Assembly (NCBI RefSeq): GCF_029215985.1
Contig: NZ_JAEMVC010000018.1
Location: 1-42,606 of the forward strand
Source of the DNA: Sulfurimonas sp. SAG-AH-194-C21
GTDB taxonomy: Bacteria; Campylobacterota; Campylobacteria; Campylobacterales; Sulfurimonadaceae
Direction: 5' to 3'
Length of the DNA: 42,606 nt
In this document: piece after piece, positions 19,203-27,784 of the stretch
Layout of the letters: each line of letters begins with the position of its first letter
How positions within the stretch are numbered: position 1 is the stretch's first letter
Notes under the pieces: model-generated
What the model saw: only the letters and a program-made list of their open reading frames with translations
The model's database searches: none
Told to the model about the DNA's origin: nothing
Translations under genes and position numbers: made by a program

Positions 19203-20720
19203 CTACTCACTTTCTACTACTTCTTGCGTATGATCATTGTTAATAGGCTTCATTGCAGGGAATAAAAGAACATCACGAATACTGTGCTCATTTGTAAGAA
19301 GCATAACAAGTCTGTCTATTCCTATACCTTGACCAGCAGTCGGTGCCATACCATAGCTAAGTGCTTCAACGAAGTCTTTGTCCATTTCATGTGCTTCATC
19401 ATCACCAGAATCTTTAGCAGCCATTTGACCTTCAAAACGAGAGAGTTGGTCTATTGGGTCATTTAACTCAGAAAATGCATTTGCTATCTCACGACCAGCA
19501 ATAAAGAGCTCAAAACGCTCAGTAATAGCTGGGTTTTCATCGCTTCTTCTAGCAAGTGGAGAAATCTCAACTGGGTACTCAGTGATAAAAGTAGGGTCGA
19601 TTAGTTTCTCTTCAACAAACTCGTCAAAAAGTTCGCCTTGGAGTTGTCCTAAGTTTAAGTTAGGTTTTACAGTAATGTTTTGTGTCTTTAAGTATGCAAG
19701 AATAGACTCTTTTGTATTACAAGACTCGGCAGGAACACCACCAATAGTAGTAAGTGACTCAATGAGAGGAATCTCTACAAAGTTGTCAAAGTTTACAATC
19801 ATCTCTCCATAAGGAAGTTGTGTTGGAAGGTTTAAGTGCTCAAAAAGATACTTAAAATACTCTTTAGTAATCTCAATTAAGTCTTTATATGTTTTGTAAG
19901 CCCAGTAAAACTCAATAGATGTAAACTCAGGATTATGTGTAGCATCCATACCTTCATTTCTAAAACAGCGGTTGATTTCAAAAACTGCTTCAAATCCACC
20001 AACGATTAAACGTTTTAGGTATAACTCTGGAGCGATTCTTAAAAATCTATCAATTCCAAGTGCATTATGATGTGTAACAAATGGTTTTGCATTTGCTCCA
20101 CCTGCAATTGGGTGCATCATTGGCGTTTCAACTTCTAAGAAACCCTTATCTTCAAAGAATCTTCTTGTTAAAGAGATAACCTTTGAGCGTGTTTGAAAAG
20201 TCTTACGAACATCTGCATTCATGATAAGGTCAAGGTAGCGTTTACGGTAACGAATCTCTTTATCTGTAACACCATGGAACTTTTCAGGAAGAGGGCTAAT
20301 AGCTTTTGTAAGAATAGTGAAAGTATCAACATGAAGAGATAGTTCACCCTTACCAGTTACAAAGGGAAAACCACCAACTTCAATGATGTCTCCAACTTCG
20401 ATGTTCTTTTTAAAGATAGTATTGTAAAAGTCTTCTGGAAGGTTGTCGCGAGTTACATAGACTTGTAACATACCAGACTCATCTTCGATTTTAACAAATG
20501 AAGCTTTTCCCATTACACGTAAAAGTTTGATGCGACCACTTACTATATAGTGGCGTTTTTCATCGCGTTTGTCTTCCATATCTGCTATATCAGAGTTTAC
20601 ATTAAGGTACTTTTCTATAGTTGTATTTCTTTTAGATTGGTTTGAGTATGGATTAAATCCAGCTTCTTTAAGTAATTTTGCTTTTTCTATTCTTTGTTGT
20701 ACAAATTTATTATCGAACAT
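19203..20720 (-). CDS. lysS: Lysyl-tRNA synthetase, class II
   Basis: LysS charges tRNA-Lys. The 505-residue protein has an N-terminal OB-fold anticodon-binding domain (about residues 50-150; [25 protein letters not shown]) and a class II catalytic core with motif 1 ([24 protein letters not shown]), motif 2 ([23 protein letters not shown]) and motif 3 ([13 protein letters not shown]). It starts 17 bases after fur and shares that operon. Confidence 0.97.
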   Translation of the reverse strand: MFDNKFVQQRIEKAKLLKEAGFNPYSNQSKRNTTIEKYLNVNSDIADMEDKRDEKRHYIVSGRIKLLRVMGKASFVKIEDESGMLQVYVTRDNLPEDFYNTIFKKNIEVGDIIEVGGFPFVTGKGELSLHVDTFTILTKAISPLPEKFHGVTDKEIRYRKRYLDLIMNADVRKTFQTRSKVISLTRRFFEDKGFLEVETPMMHPIAGGANAKPFVTHHNALGIDRFLRIAPELYLKRLIVGGFEAVFEINRCFRNEGMDATHNPEFTSIEFYWAYKTYKDLIEITKEYFKYLFEHLNLPTQLPYGEMIVNFDNFVEIPLIESLTTIGGVPAESCNTKESILAYLKTQNITVKPNLNLGQLQGELFDEFVEEKLIDPTFITEYPVEISPLARRSDENPAITERFELFIAGREIANAFSELNDPIDQLSRFEGQMAAKDSGDDEAHEMDKDFVEALSYGMAPTAGQGIGIDRLVMLLTNEHSIRDVLLFPAMKPINNDHTQEVVESE

Positions 20721-20737
20721 TAATTATTTTCCTTTAG

Positions 20738-21220
20738 TTATATGTCTTGTGCTTGACACTCTGAACAAGTACCATATATTTGCATAGAGTGATCACTCAT
20801 TTTAAAGTTAAGTTCATTGGTGATAGCATGTTGGCGTTTCTCTATATCTTCATCTACAAACTCTGTGATTTTTCCACATTTAGTACAAATGAGATGGTCA
20901 TGATGCTCTTTGGCACCGAGTTCATACTTTTTCCCTTGAGCTCCAAATGAAAGAGAACTTACAACATGAGACTCTTCAAGGAGTGCAAGTGTTCTATACA
21001 CTGTTGCTATTCCTGTTTTTAAGTCAGGTTGTTTCTCTTGAATGAGATGATGCAGTGCTTCTGGAGTAAGATGTTCGTCTGAGTCGTATAATGTTTCAAG
21101 TATAACTTCACGTTGAATAGTAAACTTTAGATTATTCTTTTTTAAAAGTGTTTTGAAGTCACTCAGTAACTGTCCATATTCAATAGTTCTATTGTTAAAA
21201 TTTGTATTTACATTAGACAT
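20738..21220 (-). CDS. fur: Ferric uptake regulator Fur
   Basis: Fur is the iron-sensing repressor that binds Fur boxes when loaded with Fe2+. The 160-residue protein has a winged-helix N-terminal domain (FTIQREVILETLYDSDEHLTPEALHHLI, then GIATVYRTLALLEE), the metal-site segment KEHHDHLICTKCGKITEF, and C-terminal CSEC. The first cysteine pair is CTKC, and the last CxxC can bind structural zinc. Its N-terminus is about ten residues longer than in E. coli Fur, as in Campylobacter and Helicobacter. It lies one base after cvpA in the GGDEF-cvpA-fur-lysS unit. Confidence 0.95.
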   Translation of the reverse strand: MSNVNTNFNNRTIEYGQLLSDFKTLLKKNNLKFTIQREVILETLYDSDEHLTPEALHHLIQEKQPDLKTGIATVYRTLALLEESHVVSSLSFGAQGKKYELGAKEHHDHLICTKCGKITEFVDEDIEKRQHAITNELNFKMSDHSMQIYGTCSECQAQDI

Positions 21221-21221
21221 A

Positions 21222-21863
21222 TTATTTCTCTTTGGTCTGTTTTTGAATCTGTTGTGCTAATTGGTCTTGAATCTTCTGTATTTCTTCTTTTGTACTCTCA
21301 TTGATAAGTGCATTAGTTTTCTCTTTTATCGCCTCTGATCCTTGCTGGATTGAGGTATTTATATCTTCACTTAATCCAACTGGATCTATTTTCATGATAA
21401 ATGCACCCGACTCAACCATAATAGGAAATAAAATACTTGTTTGCATTACAGAGTCAAGTGTTGACTTTACTGCTTTTATGTTATAGGCTGCATGAGCTAT
21501 AACTGCTGCGATAAGAAAAAATTTACTCGCACCAAATATAAAGCCTAAAATCCTATCAATTGGGCCAAGACCACTGAGTGAACTTAACTTTTTAAAGGCA
21601 TAACCAATTAGAATCATGAGAAGCCAGAAAATAGCTAAGGTGGTTAAAAACCCTAAAAAACTTACAGCTGAAGGTGATGCAAAATTAAATATAAGGTTAT
21701 TTAAATATTCACCTACACTATCTCCAAAACGCGAAGCAATAAAAAGACCACCGATAATACCTATAAGACCAAAAAGCTCTTTGAAAAATCCGTTAATAAT
21801 ACCTTTAAGGCCTAGTAGCAGGATAATAACCGCTGCTACAATATCAAAATAATTAATTTCCAT
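21222..21863 (-). CDS. CvpA family inner-membrane protein
   Basis: The 213-residue protein has four hydrophobic helices in the first 125 residues (YFDIVAAVIILLLGLKGIINGFFKELFGL, then LFIASRFGDSVG and a third and fourth helix), the CvpA pattern. A charged, probably helical tail rich in Lys, Glu and Gln follows (residues 165-213). CvpA proteins affect envelope stress tolerance in several bacteria and colicin V export in E. coli, but their biochemistry is unsettled. Its ATG overlaps the end of the GGDEF gene by 11 bases, so the two are coupled. Confidence 0.88.
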   Translation of the reverse strand: MEINYFDIVAAVIILLLGLKGIINGFFKELFGLIGIIGGLFIASRFGDSVGEYLNNLIFNFASPSAVSFLGFLTTLAIFWLLMILIGYAFKKLSSLSGLGPIDRILGFIFGASKFFLIAAVIAHAAYNIKAVKSTLDSVMQTSILFPIMVESGAFIMKIDPVGLSEDINTSIQQGSEAIKEKTNALINESTKEEIQKIQDQLAQQIQKQTKEK

Positions 21864-22791
21864 TAGGAGCCAACTCTGAATTCATTTGATCTTTTCCATT
21901 CTTTTTAGACTTATAAAGTGCTTTATCAGCTCTTCCTATAATATCTTCGGGAGTGTCACCATTTGAGTATTGAGTTGCTCCAATACTCATAGTAACATTT
22001 AAAGTACTTCCCTTGTATATTAACTGGTTAGAACGGATAAGGTTAAGGATTCTATTTGTTACGTCTAAACAAACTGACGGTGTTATTCTGTTGAGTATAA
22101 TAACAAACTCTTCTCCCCCATATCTAAAGACTTTATCACCATCTCTAAGAGTACTTCTTAGAATATTCGCGATAAATATAAGAACTTTGTCTCCTGCTAT
22201 ATGACCGAATGTATCATTTATAACTTTAAAATCATCAATATCTAAAATTAGTACATGTAGCTCGTAAGCAATATGACCTTTATCACATAAACGATCAAGG
22301 TATGTTGTTAAAGCACGTCTGTTAAAGACTTTTGTTAATGAGTCTAGATTAGAGTTTCTTTCTAGTTCATTAACTTGCATTGTTAACTCAGTAATAATAG
22401 AATTCGCTTTTTCAATCTCGCTAAACATCTGTTTTTGAAGGTTTGTGAACTTTTGTGCAATTTCTGGAAGGTTCAAGTGCAAGTCTGTCGCTGAAATGAG
22501 TGTTTCTTCATGTATCTGTGCTAACTCTTCAAAGGCATTGTTACTTGTTGAGTAAGAGTCTAAAGACTTTTTGGCGATTTCTCTATATGCATTTGTAAAC
22601 ATTAGTTTACTTCTTTCTAAGTCGTTAAGAGAGCCCTCTTTAAGACTTGAAATAGCATTTGTTGCATCTTGAAGAAAGGTTACTACTTGCTCTTTTGATG
22701 GATTTGCATTTGCATCAATATTTTCTATTAATTCTTTGTGCATTTGATTGATAAGAGCTTTAAGATCTTCTTTTTGCATAAATATTCCCAT
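21853..22791 (-). CDS. Diguanylate cyclase with C-terminal GGDEF domain
   Basis: The 312-residue soluble protein has a helical N-terminal sensor-like region (1-145, probably coiled coil, with no recognised sensor family) and a GGDEF domain (about 148-312) starting NLDSLTKVFNRRAL. The active site reads RYGGEEF, the catalytically competent form, and an RxxD inhibitory site (RDGD) sits five residues upstream, so product inhibition by c-di-GMP is likely. No EAL domain is present. It is the first gene of the cvpA-fur-lysS run. The ATG four codons in (MQKEDLK) is an alternative start. Confidence 0.92.
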   Translation of the reverse strand: MGIFMQKEDLKALINQMHKELIENIDANANPSKEQVVTFLQDATNAISSLKEGSLNDLERSKLMFTNAYREIAKKSLDSYSTSNNAFEELAQIHEETLISATDLHLNLPEIAQKFTNLQKQMFSEIEKANSIITELTMQVNELERNSNLDSLTKVFNRRALTTYLDRLCDKGHIAYELHVLILDIDDFKVINDTFGHIAGDKVLIFIANILRSTLRDGDKVFRYGGEEFVIILNRITPSVCLDVTNRILNLIRSNQLIYKGSTLNVTMSIGATQYSNGDTPEDIIGRADKALYKSKKNGKDQMNSELAPNGN

Positions 22792-22869
22792 GTGTAAAAT
22801 ATGCTGTTATTATACCCTTATTAAGCATAAATTAAACTTTCATATCCCTTTAAGTAAAAATACTTATAC

Positions 22870-22888
22870 AATAATGATAATTTTAGGG
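22870..22888. promoter_or_regulatory. Possible Fur box between the fur operon and DAHP synthase
   Basis: AATAATGATAATTTTAGGG matches 12 of 19 positions of the classical Fur consensus (GATAATGATAATCATTATC), including eleven consecutive bases. It lies in the 142-bp gap between the divergent GGDEF-cvpA-fur-lysS unit and the DAHP synthase gene, where autoregulation of fur would be plausible. The sequence is AT-rich, so a chance match is possible, and Campylobacter Fur boxes differ from the E. coli form. Confidence 0.3.
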
Positions 22889-22933
22889 TTTTTTAGATAG
22901 AATCCAAAAAAATATTTAATTAAGGTTATTATT

Positions 22934-24283
22934 ATGAGTATATGGACTCCTTCTAGCTGGAGAGAAAAACCAATTCTACAGCAACCAACTTACCCCAACC
23001 AAGATGCATTAAACAAAGTGCTAGGTGAACTTAAAAACTATCCACCACTCGTTTTTGCTGGTGAAGCTCGTACATTAAAAGAACAACTTGGTAATGTAGC
23101 CAATGGAAATGCCTTTTTACTTCAAGGTGGAGATTGTGCTGAGAGTTTTTCTGAGTTCCATGCTGATAATATCCGTGATACATTTAAAGCGATGATGCAG
23201 ATGGCAGTTGTTATGACTTACTCAGGTGGTCTTCCTGTTGTTAAAGTTGGACGTATGGCTGGACAGTTTGCAAAACCACGTTCAAGTGATACTGAGACAT
23301 TTGATGGTGTTGAACTTGCTTCATACCGTGGAGATATCATTAATGGAACTGAGTTTACAGCTGAGGCTCGTATACCTGATCCTGAGCGAATGATTAAAGC
23401 TTATAATCAAGCATCTGCAACTTTAAATCTTCTTCGTGCTTTCGCATCAGGTGGTTTAGCTGATTTACATCAAGTACATCAGTGGACACTAGACTTTGCT
23501 CATCAGGGTGAAGTAAGTAAGAAGTATGAAAAAATGGCAGAGGAGATTGAAAATTCACTGCGTTTTATGGAAGCTTGTGGTGTAACTTCAAAAACTTATA
23601 GAACACTTCGTGAAACAGATTTTTATACTTCTCATGAAGCACTTTTACTTCCATACGAAGAAGCATTCACTCGTAAAGATTCTATCACGGGTGACTGGTA
23701 TGATACATCAGCACATATGTTATGGATAGGCGATAGAACACGTCAACTCGATGGTGCACATGTTGAGTATCTTAAAGGTGTTAAAAACCCTATTGGTGTA
23801 AAAGCTGGACCGACTATGAATCCACAAGACTTAGTAAAACTTTGTAATGCGCTAAACCCCCAAAACGAAGCAGGTCGCTTAAATGTAATCGTTCGTATGG
23901 GTGCAGGTAAGGTTGGTGATGGTATGCCAGCATTAATCAAAGCAATAGAAAAAGAGGGTCTTAAAGTAGTATGGTCATGTGATCCAATGCATGGAAATAC
24001 TATCAAGTCTTCAAACAACTATAAGACTCGTCCTGTTGATTCTATTTTGACAGAGATGAAAGAGTTTTTCCAGATTCATAAAGCTGAGGGAACTCATGCA
24101 GGTGGCGTTCACTTAGAGATGACAGGTAAAAATGTTACAGAGTGTATCGGTGGTAGTTTTACTGTAACTGAAGAGGATTTATCTTCTCGTTACCATACAC
24201 ATTGTGACCCGCGTTTAAATGCAGACCAGTCACTTGAACTTGCGTTTCTAATCGCAGACTCATTAAAAGAAGCTAGAAAGTAG
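22934..24283 (+). CDS. Class II 3-deoxy-D-arabino-heptulosonate 7-phosphate (DAHP) synthase
   Basis: This enzyme condenses phosphoenolpyruvate and erythrose 4-phosphate, the first step of the shikimate pathway. The 449-residue length and motifs fit the plant-like class II (AroA-II) type: [15 protein letters not shown] at the start, [60 protein letters not shown] and [21 protein letters not shown] precedes the ATG. It is a single-gene transcript closed by its own terminator, divergent from the fur operon. aroE and trpE of the same pathway lie elsewhere in the window. Confidence 0.95.
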   Translation: MSIWTPSSWREKPILQQPTYPNQDALNKVLGELKNYPPLVFAGEARTLKEQLGNVANGNAFLLQGGDCAESFSEFHADNIRDTFKAMMQMAVVMTYSGGLPVVKVGRMAGQFAKPRSSDTETFDGVELASYRGDIINGTEFTAEARIPDPERMIKAYNQASATLNLLRAFASGGLADLHQVHQWTLDFAHQGEVSKKYEKMAEEIENSLRFMEACGVTSKTYRTLRETDFYTSHEALLLPYEEAFTRKDSITGDWYDTSAHMLWIGDRTRQLDGAHVEYLKGVKNPIGVKAGPTMNPQDLVKLCNALNPQNEAGRLNVIVRMGAGKVGDGMPALIKAIEKEGLKVVWSCDPMHGNTIKSSNNYKTRPVDSILTEMKEFFQIHKAEGTHAGGVHLEMTGKNVTECIGGSFTVTEEDLSSRYHTHCDPRLNADQSLELAFLIADSLKEARK

Positions 24284-24300
24284 AGTTTTCTCTACTTTTT
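24277..24300 (+). terminator. Intrinsic terminator of the DAHP synthase gene
   Basis: AAAGTAGAG and CTCTACTTT form a perfect 9-bp stem around a TTTT loop, and the stem runs into TTTT. The stem includes the TAG stop codon of the DAHP synthase gene. Confidence 0.85.
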
Positions 24301-24429
24301 ATAAAATATACTAAAAGTAACATCCCTTCCTCCATCAATTAAAAATAGATCACATTTAAATAAAATATCATAATTATGCAGATTGCTTTATGCTAGAATC
24401 CCATCTTAAAATGTAAACCGTTGTAATAA
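24301..24429. other. Intergenic region with a possible promoter for the decayed locus
   Basis: No ORF is visible here. An extended -10-like TGCTAGAAT at 24391-24399 sits 41 bases before an ATG at 24440. This fits a promoter for the small ORF and lipase-like pseudogene that follow. A clear -35 is not seen, which is common in Campylobacterota. Confidence 0.35.
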
Positions 24430-24687
24430 GAGAAATATAATGAATATAGTCCAAGTTTTTGTCAATTATATTACCAATACAGTGCTCAATATTACAATGC
24501 GCCATTATGAGTAGAAAAAAGCTTTAATACACATTATCTTAGAGAGAAAATATATTTTAATACAAAAGAGAGAATGGATGCTTATCTGGAATATGATTCT
24601 TTATTAAGTGGAGGTGTATATACACTTCTGTCAGATATAGAGAAAAAGAAAGCTTGTGATTTTAATACAAGCAAGTATGAGAAGTAA
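24430..24687 (+). pseudogene. Small broken ORF upstream of the lipase-like gene
   Basis: One frame stays protein-like from 24430 to TAA at 24685-24687: YYQYSAQYYNAPL, then a TGA at 24508-24510, then VEKSFNTHYLREKIYF and on to ACDFNTSKYEK. It has no start codon in that frame before the TGA; an ATG at 24440 is in another frame and stops after 24 codons. The TGA could be a one-base change from TGG. The residue composition looks like real coding sequence, but I do not recognise the family. It ends three bases before the ATG of the lipase-like pseudogene and was probably its operon partner. Confidence 0.55.
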
Positions 24688-26989
24688 ATTATGAATAAAA
24701 TATTTTACTACTCATAATATTATCATCATTTGCTTTTGCAAATACAGATGACTGTAAAATTGATGTTTATTTTTCTAATGGGATAAAGACTAAAAAGGAA
24801 GATGCAATAATCAATGCAGGTATTCTTGAAAATTCAATCAAAAAAATGCTAGGCACAGAAGCCTACACCCAACAAATAGGAAAAGTAGCTTATGCCTATA
24901 ACGAATCAAACGGCTTTTTACTAGATGGAGTAGAGACTTTTTTACAAAAGTTTGGTTGGCAAGGTTTGTTAGATGAAATGGTTAATACTTCTCATGGAAA
25001 AGATCTAACTAAACAGATAAAAGCTTACCAAGCAAGTATAAACGACAAACATAAAGTTTTAGTAGTAGCACATTCACAAGGGAACCTCTTTACCTATGAA
25101 GCCTATAATGCTCTGAGTTCAGATATGCAAAAAGATTTTGAAGCAATCAGTATAGCTTCTCCTATGAAAGCCGACATAAAAGCAGGAACTGATAGAGTAG
25201 ATTTTGATAATGACTTAGTCCCTAGAATAGCAAGACTAGGAGCGAGTAGTCCTAATGATATAAAAAATAATGTTAGAGTTGTTAACTGGTTTGGGCAGTA
25301 TAATCCTTCGGATTCGGACTATACAAGCATATATGCTAACAAACCAACTGAAGATTATACTGCTATTTCAAATATTGATAAAATATATACTAATGGTGTT
25401 TATGATTATGAAGCACAAGAAGGAGGTGTAGATACAGCTAGTAAAGTTCATGCATTTACTTTTTATATGGGACATCCATTGGGAGAAGGTGATGCTGAAA
25501 TCATATATGACCCTTTTACAAATAATACTCTTGTTGATGGAAGTGCTAGAATAAAGATAATGCAAGCTATTTCCACAAAACTAAATAAATTAGGGGTATG
25601 CGAAGATAAATGCAAGGACATAAGAAATTCAATACAACCTATAGGGGGTATTATTGAAGTCTCTTTAAGATGGTCTGACCCTAGTATAAATATGAGTTTA
25701 AGTTCTGAACTAGGGATAAAAGATGTTTCTGCTTCTGAGTGTAGTTCAATGGAACATTATTATCTTAAAAACAAAGATGATGTATCAATTGGAGTATATG
25801 GAGTCTCTGTAAACAGTTCTGGTGAAGTTAGTGCAAGTTCATTGCCACAAAGGGTAATTTTATCTATTAGTACCCCAGGTGCAGCGAAGGTCTTTGACTT
25901 TAATATAACAGCAGCAGATATGTTAAACCTAGGCCATGTGGCGGATATTGAGATTACAAAACAAGGAAAAATTGAAACAATATATACTGGTAATAATAGT
26001 AGCGGTAGTGGTGATAATAATAGTAGTAGTAGTAGTAATAATAGCACTAGTGTAGTTATACAAGAGTACACTGGAAAAGATTATGTAAACTATGTTTATG
26101 ATATTACATCTAAACTCAAACAAGCGGCCCTTGGACCTTTAAGTAATGCTGGTATATTACTTACCGATGCTATAAACTTTGAGAATACTGTAGCATTTTA
26201 TGAGAGTGCAACAAGTGGTGGTGGTTCTCTCTTAACTAGTGGAGTGTTTTACTTCACAAGTGAGGCATTAAGTACTCTAAAAACTGGGAACTTTTATGTA
26301 CTGAATGTAAATGGTGGAAATGACATAGATGCTAATGATGATGGAATAGTTGATACTACTTCTACTCTTAATTTAGGAACTATACATGCCGTAGTAGATG
26401 AAAAAACTCTAAAAAATGAGAACTTTAAAGTAAACATACTTACAGAAGTGGTATTTCAACTCACAAAAGAACTTATGACTGAGAAGCTAAATACAACTGT
26501 TTTACAAGAACAATTAGATGACATATCCACGAGACTTTTAATCAAAGATGTAAATGGGGATGAAAAAATAGATTATGAAGATATACTGGCATGGCAAGCT
26601 ATAAGAGACAAAGATAAACTACTAAAACCTTATAACCGTTTTTATGAACCAATTGTCCAAAAGATTTATAAAGATGAATATATTTATGATAATGTTTATG
26701 ATTTGGCTTATGGAATATATTTAAAAGATACAGTTTTATATGTAAAGGATGGCACAATTCAAGGCACTTTAGTCGGAAATCTTGACATCATAAAAAATGA
26801 AAATACTATCAACAGTATCACTTTAAGTGGTATAGGAAGTAATGATTTTGAGATAGATTTAGATGGAGTTATTCGTGTAATACAAGGTGTCACTCTTCAA
26901 ACATCAAGACAAGCTTATTACTCCCTAAATATTACTCTTAATTCTCAGTATACAGCAACTCTTAGTATTGATATTATGAGTCGAATTAT

Positions 26990-27756
26990 GTCTTTTACAG
27001 ATACATCAGGCTCTGCGCGCGGTGTTACTCTTTCATCAGATGGGACTAAAGTATTTATAGCGGATGGTTCTTCAGGTTTACAAATTATAGACATCAGTGA
27101 CCCAATCAATCCGAGTATCATATCTTCTTTAGATACACCAAGTTATGCATATGATGTAACTCTTTCAGCAGATGGAACTAAAGCTTTTATAGCGGAATAA
27201 AAAACCCACGAGGCAAGCCTATTTAGCTGAACGCTAAATTTTCTAGTAAACTCGAAACGGGGTATTTAAGTAGATTTTTTATTCTTTTCCACACGACCCA
27301 AGGGTACGGGGAAATCTTTTCGATTATAAATCAGGTTTACAGATAGTAGATTTAAATGACCTAAGTAATCCAATTATTATCTCTTCTATAAAGCTATTAG
27401 GCTCTGCTCGTGGTGTCATCCTTTCCCCAGATGAGACTAAAGCATTTGTTGCAGATGGTGATTCAGGATTACAGATTATAGACATTAGTGACCCAATAAA
27501 TCCAAGTATTTTCTCTTTTATAGACACTCCAAACTATGCACATAGCATCATCCTATCATCAGATGCAACTAAAGCATTTATTACAGATGGTGATGCAGGT
27601 GTACAGATAGTAGATTTAAGTGATTTAACAAATCCGAATATCTTATTTTCTGTAGATACACCAAGTTATGCACATGGTATCACACTTTCATCAGATGAAA
27701 GCCAAGCATTTGTGGCAAATGCTTCTTCAGGTTTATTAATAATAGATTTGAAGTGA
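26990..27756 (+). repeat. LVIVD-type 41-residue coding repeats
   Basis: About five copies of a unit of the form TKAFxADGxSGLQIIDISDP, NPxIxS, then DTPxYAxxVTLSxD follow one another, interrupted only by the 127-bp insert. LVIVD repeats form beta-propeller blades in surface proteins. The copies are similar at the DNA level too (for example ATAGACATYAGTGACCCAAT occurs at 27088 and 27479), so recombination between copies is possible. Confidence 0.75.
27197..27323 (+). mobile_element. 127-bp structured insert within the LVIVD repeat region
   Basis: Flanking sequence reads GCGGA before and TTATAAATCAGG after. Joining them rebuilds the codons for A-D-Y-K-S-G-L-Q, as in the neighbouring repeats, so the insert can be placed to within the 2-base GA shared by both sides. 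It has no ORF, no terminal inverted repeat and no target duplication beyond GA. It can fold: ATAAAAAA with TTTTTTAT (27275-27282), ACCC with GGGT, CGAG with CTCG, ATTTAGC with GCTAAAT (27221-27239), and a bulged terminal hairpin CGACCC/GGGTACG (27294-27308). This resembles hairpin-ended IS200/IS605-type remnants or their guide RNAs, but the family is not established. Confidence 0.6.
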
Positions 27757-27784
27757 CGATGAGTTTTAATATATTGAGGCATAC

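Larger units (their letters stand above)
24691..27756 (+). pseudogene. Lipase-like surface protein with LVIVD repeats, frameshifted and interrupted
   Basis: The longest open part is 24846-27200 (784 residues). Upstream in the same frame is an export signal core (ILLLIILSSFAFANTDDC), but its ATG at 24691 is one base out of frame, so the signal peptide is cut off. Visible parts are an alpha/beta-hydrolase nucleophile elbow (VVAHSQGNLFTYEA), a Ser/Asn-rich linker at about 25990-26055, two calcium-loop-like segments (DIDANDDGIVD, DVNGDEKIDYEDI), a cadherin-like region, and LVIVD beta-propeller repeats of about 41 residues from 26990. A 127-bp insert at 27197 brings a stop codon; the repeats resume in frame with the original codons at 27324 and end at TGA 27756. 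The intact protein was probably exported. Confidence 0.75.

Noticed and set aside
24508..24510. TGA read as tryptophan or selenocysteine
   Set aside because: All other genes in the window behave with TGA as stop, there is no SECIS-like hairpin that I can see, and the same locus carries two other disabling changes.
25760..26123. Two - strand ORFs rich in Leu/Thr/Ile repeats
   Set aside because: They are antisense shadows of the (AGT/AAT)n Ser/Asn linker of the lipase-like gene.
27197..27323. Group I or group II intron
   Set aside because: 127 bp is too short for either, and no domain V-like hairpin or intron-encoded protein is present.
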